From contig NZ_JAMBLS010000028.1 of NCBI RefSeq assembly GCF_023336905.1, forward strand, positions 1 to 36,919: a DNA stretch of 36,919 nt, in the 5' to 3' direction. A program made the translations under genes and the position numbers. The notes beneath the pieces are model-generated. The model saw nothing but the letters and a program-made list of their open reading frames with translations, ran no database searches and was not told the origin of the DNA. Of this stretch, positions 34,629 through 36,919 are shown piece after piece. The DNA is from Bacteroides sp. ET71. GTDB lineage: Bacteria > Bacteroidota > Bacteroidia > Bacteroidales > Bacteroidaceae. Position 1 is the stretch's first letter, and the number at the start of each line of letters is the position of its first letter.

Positions 34629-34706
34629 GGATTAAATGAAAATTAAGAATGAAAGATAAAGAATCCTTTTTTTGTGGAGAATGAAAAATGATGAATGAAG
34701 AATCAA

Positions 34707-34806
34707 TTAAATGAAGAATTAAGAATTAAGAATGAAGAATCTCGCCTTTCCTGCATGGTGGCCGTCACGTAAATTCTTCATTCTTAATTCTTCATTCTTC
34801 ATTTAA
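34707..34806. repeat. Inverted-repeat element A between mlaE and mlaF
   Basis: The 34-bp arms 34707-34740 and 34773-34806 (TTAAATGAAGAAT ... ATTCTTCATTTAA ends) match at 33 of 34 positions around a 32-bp centre, so the transcript can form a very long hairpin. Further AATGAA/AATTAAGAATG motifs lie at 34633-34700. The mlaE stop codon (34803-34805) is inside the right arm. Confidence 0.88.
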
Positions 34807-35543
34807 CTAAGCAGTTGTGTCAGCACCAGGTCGGCAAACAGGATGAGCACGCTGCTGCTCACCACGGCGTCGGTCGACGCCTTGCCCACGGCGATGCTGC
34901 CGCCCTCTACGGTGTAGCCGAAGAAAGCCGACACGCTGGAGATGATGAAGGCGAAGACGATGGACTTGATGATGCCCATCCACACGTACCACTCGATGAA
35001 CATGTATTGCAGGCCATATTCCAGGTCGACGGCGTTCATCATCTGTCCGAACCAACAGGTGCAGAAGGCACCGATGACGCCTGCAAAGATGCTGAAGATG
35101 ACCAGGATAGGTATCATCGTAATCATGGCTGTTATTTTGGGCAATATCAGGTAGTTGGCCGAGTTGACTCCCATGATTTCCAACGCGTCGATTTGTTGGG
35201 TGACGCGCATGGTGCCCAGCTCGGAGGCGATGTTCGACCCCACCTTGCCCGCCAGGATGAGGCACATGATGGAGGACGAAAACTCCAGCAGCATGATTTC
35301 GCGGGTCACATAGCCCACCGTCCAGCGCGGCATCCAGGGACTTTCGATGTTCAGTTTGATTTGTATGGTGATGACTGCGCCGATAAAAAACGATATCAGC
35401 AAGACAATGCCAATGGAGTCTACCCCCAGTTTGGCCAGTTCTGCGCGGTATTGCCGGAAGAACATGTACATCCGTTCGGGGCGCGTAAACGTGCGTCCCA
35501 TTAACATAATGTACCGGCCTACGGTTTTTAATGCTTTGTTCAT
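34803..35543 (-). CDS. mlaE: MlaE-like ABC transporter permease (phospholipid/MCE transport)
   Basis: This 246-residue membrane permease of the MlaE family has about five transmembrane helices, the family segment EFSSSIMCLILAGKVGSNIA and GTMRVTQQIDALEIMGVN, which is the strongly conserved coupling region. It works with MlaF as the inner-membrane part of a lipid transporter that maintains outer-membrane asymmetry. ATG 35543 is chosen; the longer frame adds seven residues that overlap the -7 box. It is divergent from lptB. Its stop codon is inside an inverted-repeat element, and the other end of its gene region also carries such an element (35608-35750). Confidence 0.93.
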   Translation of the reverse strand: MNKALKTVGRYIMLMGRTFTRPERMYMFFRQYRAELAKLGVDSIGIVLLISFFIGAVITIQIKLNIESPWMPRWTVGYVTREIMLLEFSSSIMCLILAGKVGSNIASELGTMRVTQQIDALEIMGVNSANYLILPKITAMITMIPILVIFSIFAGVIGAFCTCWFGQMMNAVDLEYGLQYMFIEWYVWMGIIKSIVFAFIISSVSAFFGYTVEGGSIAVGKASTDAVVSSSVLILFADLVLTQLLS

Positions 35544-35561
35544 AACCTGTAATTTTGCTTG

Positions 35562-35569
35562 CAAATGTA
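35562..35569 (-). promoter_or_regulatory. -7 box of the mlaE-mlaF unit
   Basis: On the minus strand TACATTTG matches TAnnTTTG, 19 bp before the mlaE ATG. A similar TACATTTG occurs on the plus strand at 35592-35599, which could serve lptB with a leader of about 160 nt. Confidence 0.5.
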
Positions 35570-35607
35570 CGGCTTTTCAGCTTATTTTTGCTACATTTGC
35601 CCCGCAT

Positions 35608-35750
35608 TTAATGAAGAATTAAGAATGAAAAATGAGGAATCGCGGGCGGTTTCTTTCCCGCTGTTTCCCATAAGGACTGCCGCCTGTCCATTTCTTCCGA
35701 TTGGTTCCTCATTCCTCATTCTTCGTTCTTCGTTTTTCATTCTTCATTAA
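35608..35750. repeat. Inverted-repeat element B between mlaE and lptB
   Basis: The ends TTAATGAAGAAT (35608-35619) and ATTCTTCATTAA (35739-35750) are perfect 12-bp inverted repeats. The arms continue with related AAGAATGAAAAATGAGGAAT-type sequence and its complement up to about 35711. The centre (35641-35708) is GC-richer and not shared with element A. It ends 14 bp before the lptB ATG. Confidence 0.82.
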
Positions 35751-35764
35751 AAAAATAAGCATTT

Positions 35765-36523
35765 ATGGAAGAAGACAATAAAATGGTGCTCCGCACGGAA
35801 GATTTGGTGAAAAAGTATGGCAAGCGTACGGTCGTCAGCCATGTGTCTATCGATGTCAAGCAAGGGGAGATTGTAGGTCTGCTCGGCCCTAACGGTGCTG
35901 GCAAGACGACTTCTTTCTACATGACTGTCGGACTGATTACGCCCAACGAAGGACGTATTTTCCTGAATGACCTGGACATCACCAAATATCCCGTCTACAA
36001 GCGTGCGCAGGCAGGCATCGGATACTTGGCTCAGGAGGCATCTGTTTTCCGCCAGATGAGCGTGGAAGACAACATCATGGCCGTGCTCGAGATGACCGGA
36101 AAGCCGCTGGCCTACCGCAAGGAGAAGTTGGAGAGCCTTCTTTCGGAGTTCCGCATCCAGAAGGTGCGCAAGAACAAGGGCAACCAGCTTTCGGGTGGCG
36201 AGCGGCGCCGCACCGAGATTGCCCGCTGCCTGGCCATCGACCCCAAGTTCATCATGCTGGACGAGCCTTTTGCCGGCGTCGACCCCATTGCCGTGGAAGA
36301 CATCCAGCAAATCGTCTGGAAGCTGAAGGACAAGAACATCGGCATCCTCATCACCGACCACAACGTGCAGGAAACGCTTAGCATCACCGACCGCGCCTAC
36401 CTGCTGTTTGAGGGGAAAATCCTCTTCCAAGGCACGCCCGAAGAACTGGCGGCTAATCAGGTGGTGCGCGAAAAGTACTTAAGCAACAGCTTCGTGTTGC
36501 GCCGCAAGGACTTCATGGTCTGA
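35765..36523 (+). CDS. lptB: LPS export ABC transporter ATPase LptB
   Basis: LptB powers extraction of lipopolysaccharide from the inner membrane by LptFG. The 252-residue protein has Walker A GPNGAGKT (about 42-49), Q-loop YLAQEASVF, signature LSGGERRR, Walker [14 protein letters not shown] and H-loop ITDHNVQET, all in the wording typical of LptB (formerly YhbG). LptF, LptG and LptC are not in this window. It is divergent from mlaE, so two lipid-transport systems sit back to back. A repeat element ends directly before the start, so its leader RNA may contain a long hairpin if transcription starts near 35600. Confidence 0.96.
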   Translation: MEEDNKMVLRTEDLVKKYGKRTVVSHVSIDVKQGEIVGLLGPNGAGKTTSFYMTVGLITPNEGRIFLNDLDITKYPVYKRAQAGIGYLAQEASVFRQMSVEDNIMAVLEMTGKPLAYRKEKLESLLSEFRIQKVRKNKGNQLSGGERRRTEIARCLAIDPKFIMLDEPFAGVDPIAVEDIQQIVWKLKDKNIGILITDHNVQETLSITDRAYLLFEGKILFQGTPEELAANQVVREKYLSNSFVLRRKDFMV

Positions 36524-36534
36524 GGCCGGAATGT

Positions 36535-36580
36535 GTCCTGCAGGCTGGAGGAAGGTCCGCCGCCTGTTGCCTGCAAGGAC
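36535..36580 (+). terminator. Hairpin after lptB
   Basis: GTCCTGCAGGC (36535-36545) pairs with GCCTGCAAGGAC (36569-36580) with one bulged base, 12 bp after the lptB stop. No T-run follows, so it is at best a weak terminator. The remaining 3' gap (36524-36919) holds this hairpin, an 11-bp tandem repeat and a dispersed palindromic repeat, and no gene I can support. Confidence 0.35.
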
Positions 36581-36670
36581 GCGACAGACCTTCAAAAGTA
36601 AAATATCTATATACATCTTGCTTCCAAATTCGTTCTGGATTCGTCTTTTCTTCGTTTCTAAGCACTCGAA

Positions 36671-36724
36671 CTTGGAACGACTTTGGAACGACTTTGGTAG
36701 GAATTTGGTAGAACTTCGGGTGGT
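36671..36724. repeat. Five degenerate 11-bp tandem units
   Basis: CTTGGAACGA, CTTTGGAACGA, CTTTGGTAGGA, ATTTGGTAGAA and CTTCGGGTGGT follow one another in an 11-bp register (the first unit is 10 bp). The first three are close; the last is doubtful. Confidence 0.5.
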
Positions 36725-36780
36725 AAAGGCTGCTGAAAAGAAATTTGTTTACAAGATAATCGGATAAAACGCAGCCGAGA

Positions 36781-36865
36781 ATGAGCCCGGTCGAGCGTAG
36801 CCGAGGAATCTCAAGATTGGTCAAGTGAGATGTTTCGACTTCGCTTCGCTCCGCTCAACATGACA
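36781..36865. repeat. Dispersed inverted-repeat element, copy 2 (reversed)
   Basis: Read on the minus strand it starts TGTCATGTTGAGCGGAGCGA and continues with a segment nearly identical to the left end of the copy at 4515-4606. It then closes with GATTCCTCGGCTACGCTCGA, the counterpart of that copy's right end. The outermost few bases of the second end have diverged. Confidence 0.75.
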
Positions 36866-36919
36866 GACTATACCTTAATGAAATAGTCAAAAGAGGTTTT
36901 GAGCGAAGCTAATGATAGC

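Noticed and set aside
36531-36767. 78-codon open frame after lptB, and a 103-codon frame on the other strand
   Set aside because: No recognisable domain or start context. The region is made of hairpin, 11-bp repeats and part of a dispersed repeat. A real small gene is not excluded, but I cannot support one.

Overview
The window looks like chromosomal DNA of a Bacteroidales bacterium, most likely Bacteroides or a close relative. Four things support this. The gene set includes the long three-domain IspG, the TGS/uridine-kinase-type nucleoside kinase, and the DUF177-rpmF-fabH-era-der order. Promoter-like sites have the Bacteroides form (TTTG/TTG, 19-20 bp, TAnnTTTG). There are Bacteroides-style lipoproteins and glycoside hydrolases, and Shine-Dalgarno sequences are largely absent. 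I do not assign a species. It is mostly a core-genome region; I see no phage, plasmid, transposase, CRISPR array, rRNA or tRNA.

Layout. 0.2-4.5 kb (+): DUF177 protein, ribosomal protein L32, FabH, Era and Der, closed by a strong terminator. 4.7-10.5 kb (-): a tripartite RND efflux operon (lipoprotein adaptor, inner-membrane pump, TolC-like channel). An AraC-family regulator lies divergently beside it at 10.7-11.6 kb. 11.6-16.8 kb (-): rpoN, a PAP2-like membrane protein, gcvH, purE and ispG, apparently read from one promoter upstream of rpoN. 17.2-18.5 kb (+): an M24 aminopeptidase P. 18.6-25.0 kb (-): a large secreted GH2 enzyme, then a TPR/histidine-kinase-like membrane protein followed by a thioredoxin-fold lipoprotein. 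25.3-28.7 kb: a nucleoside kinase (-) divergent from a Na/Pi cotransporter (+). 28.8-31.2 kb (-): a 53-residue rubredoxin, butyrate kinase and phosphate butyryltransferase. 31.5-33.8 kb (+): a GH9 enzyme. 33.9-36.5 kb: mlaF and mlaE (-) divergent from lptB (+), all three for envelope lipid transport.

The least ordinary part is the repeat content between, and in one case inside, these genes. About ten exact-period 24-bp units fill the gap between the RND pump gene and its tolC partner. A 108-bp palindromic element sits in frame inside the RND pump gene. Inverted-repeat elements with TTAA-type ends lie on both sides of mlaE. The stop codons of mlaE and gcvH fall inside palindromic repeats. Two related copies of another inverted repeat lie after der and at the right end of the window. 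Other points of note are a kinase-like protein whose aligned phospho-acceptor position is alanine and a clear GC3 change within der. I found no convincing new multigene defence or biosynthetic system. The repeat elements, and their reuse as coding sequence and stop codons, are the best leads.
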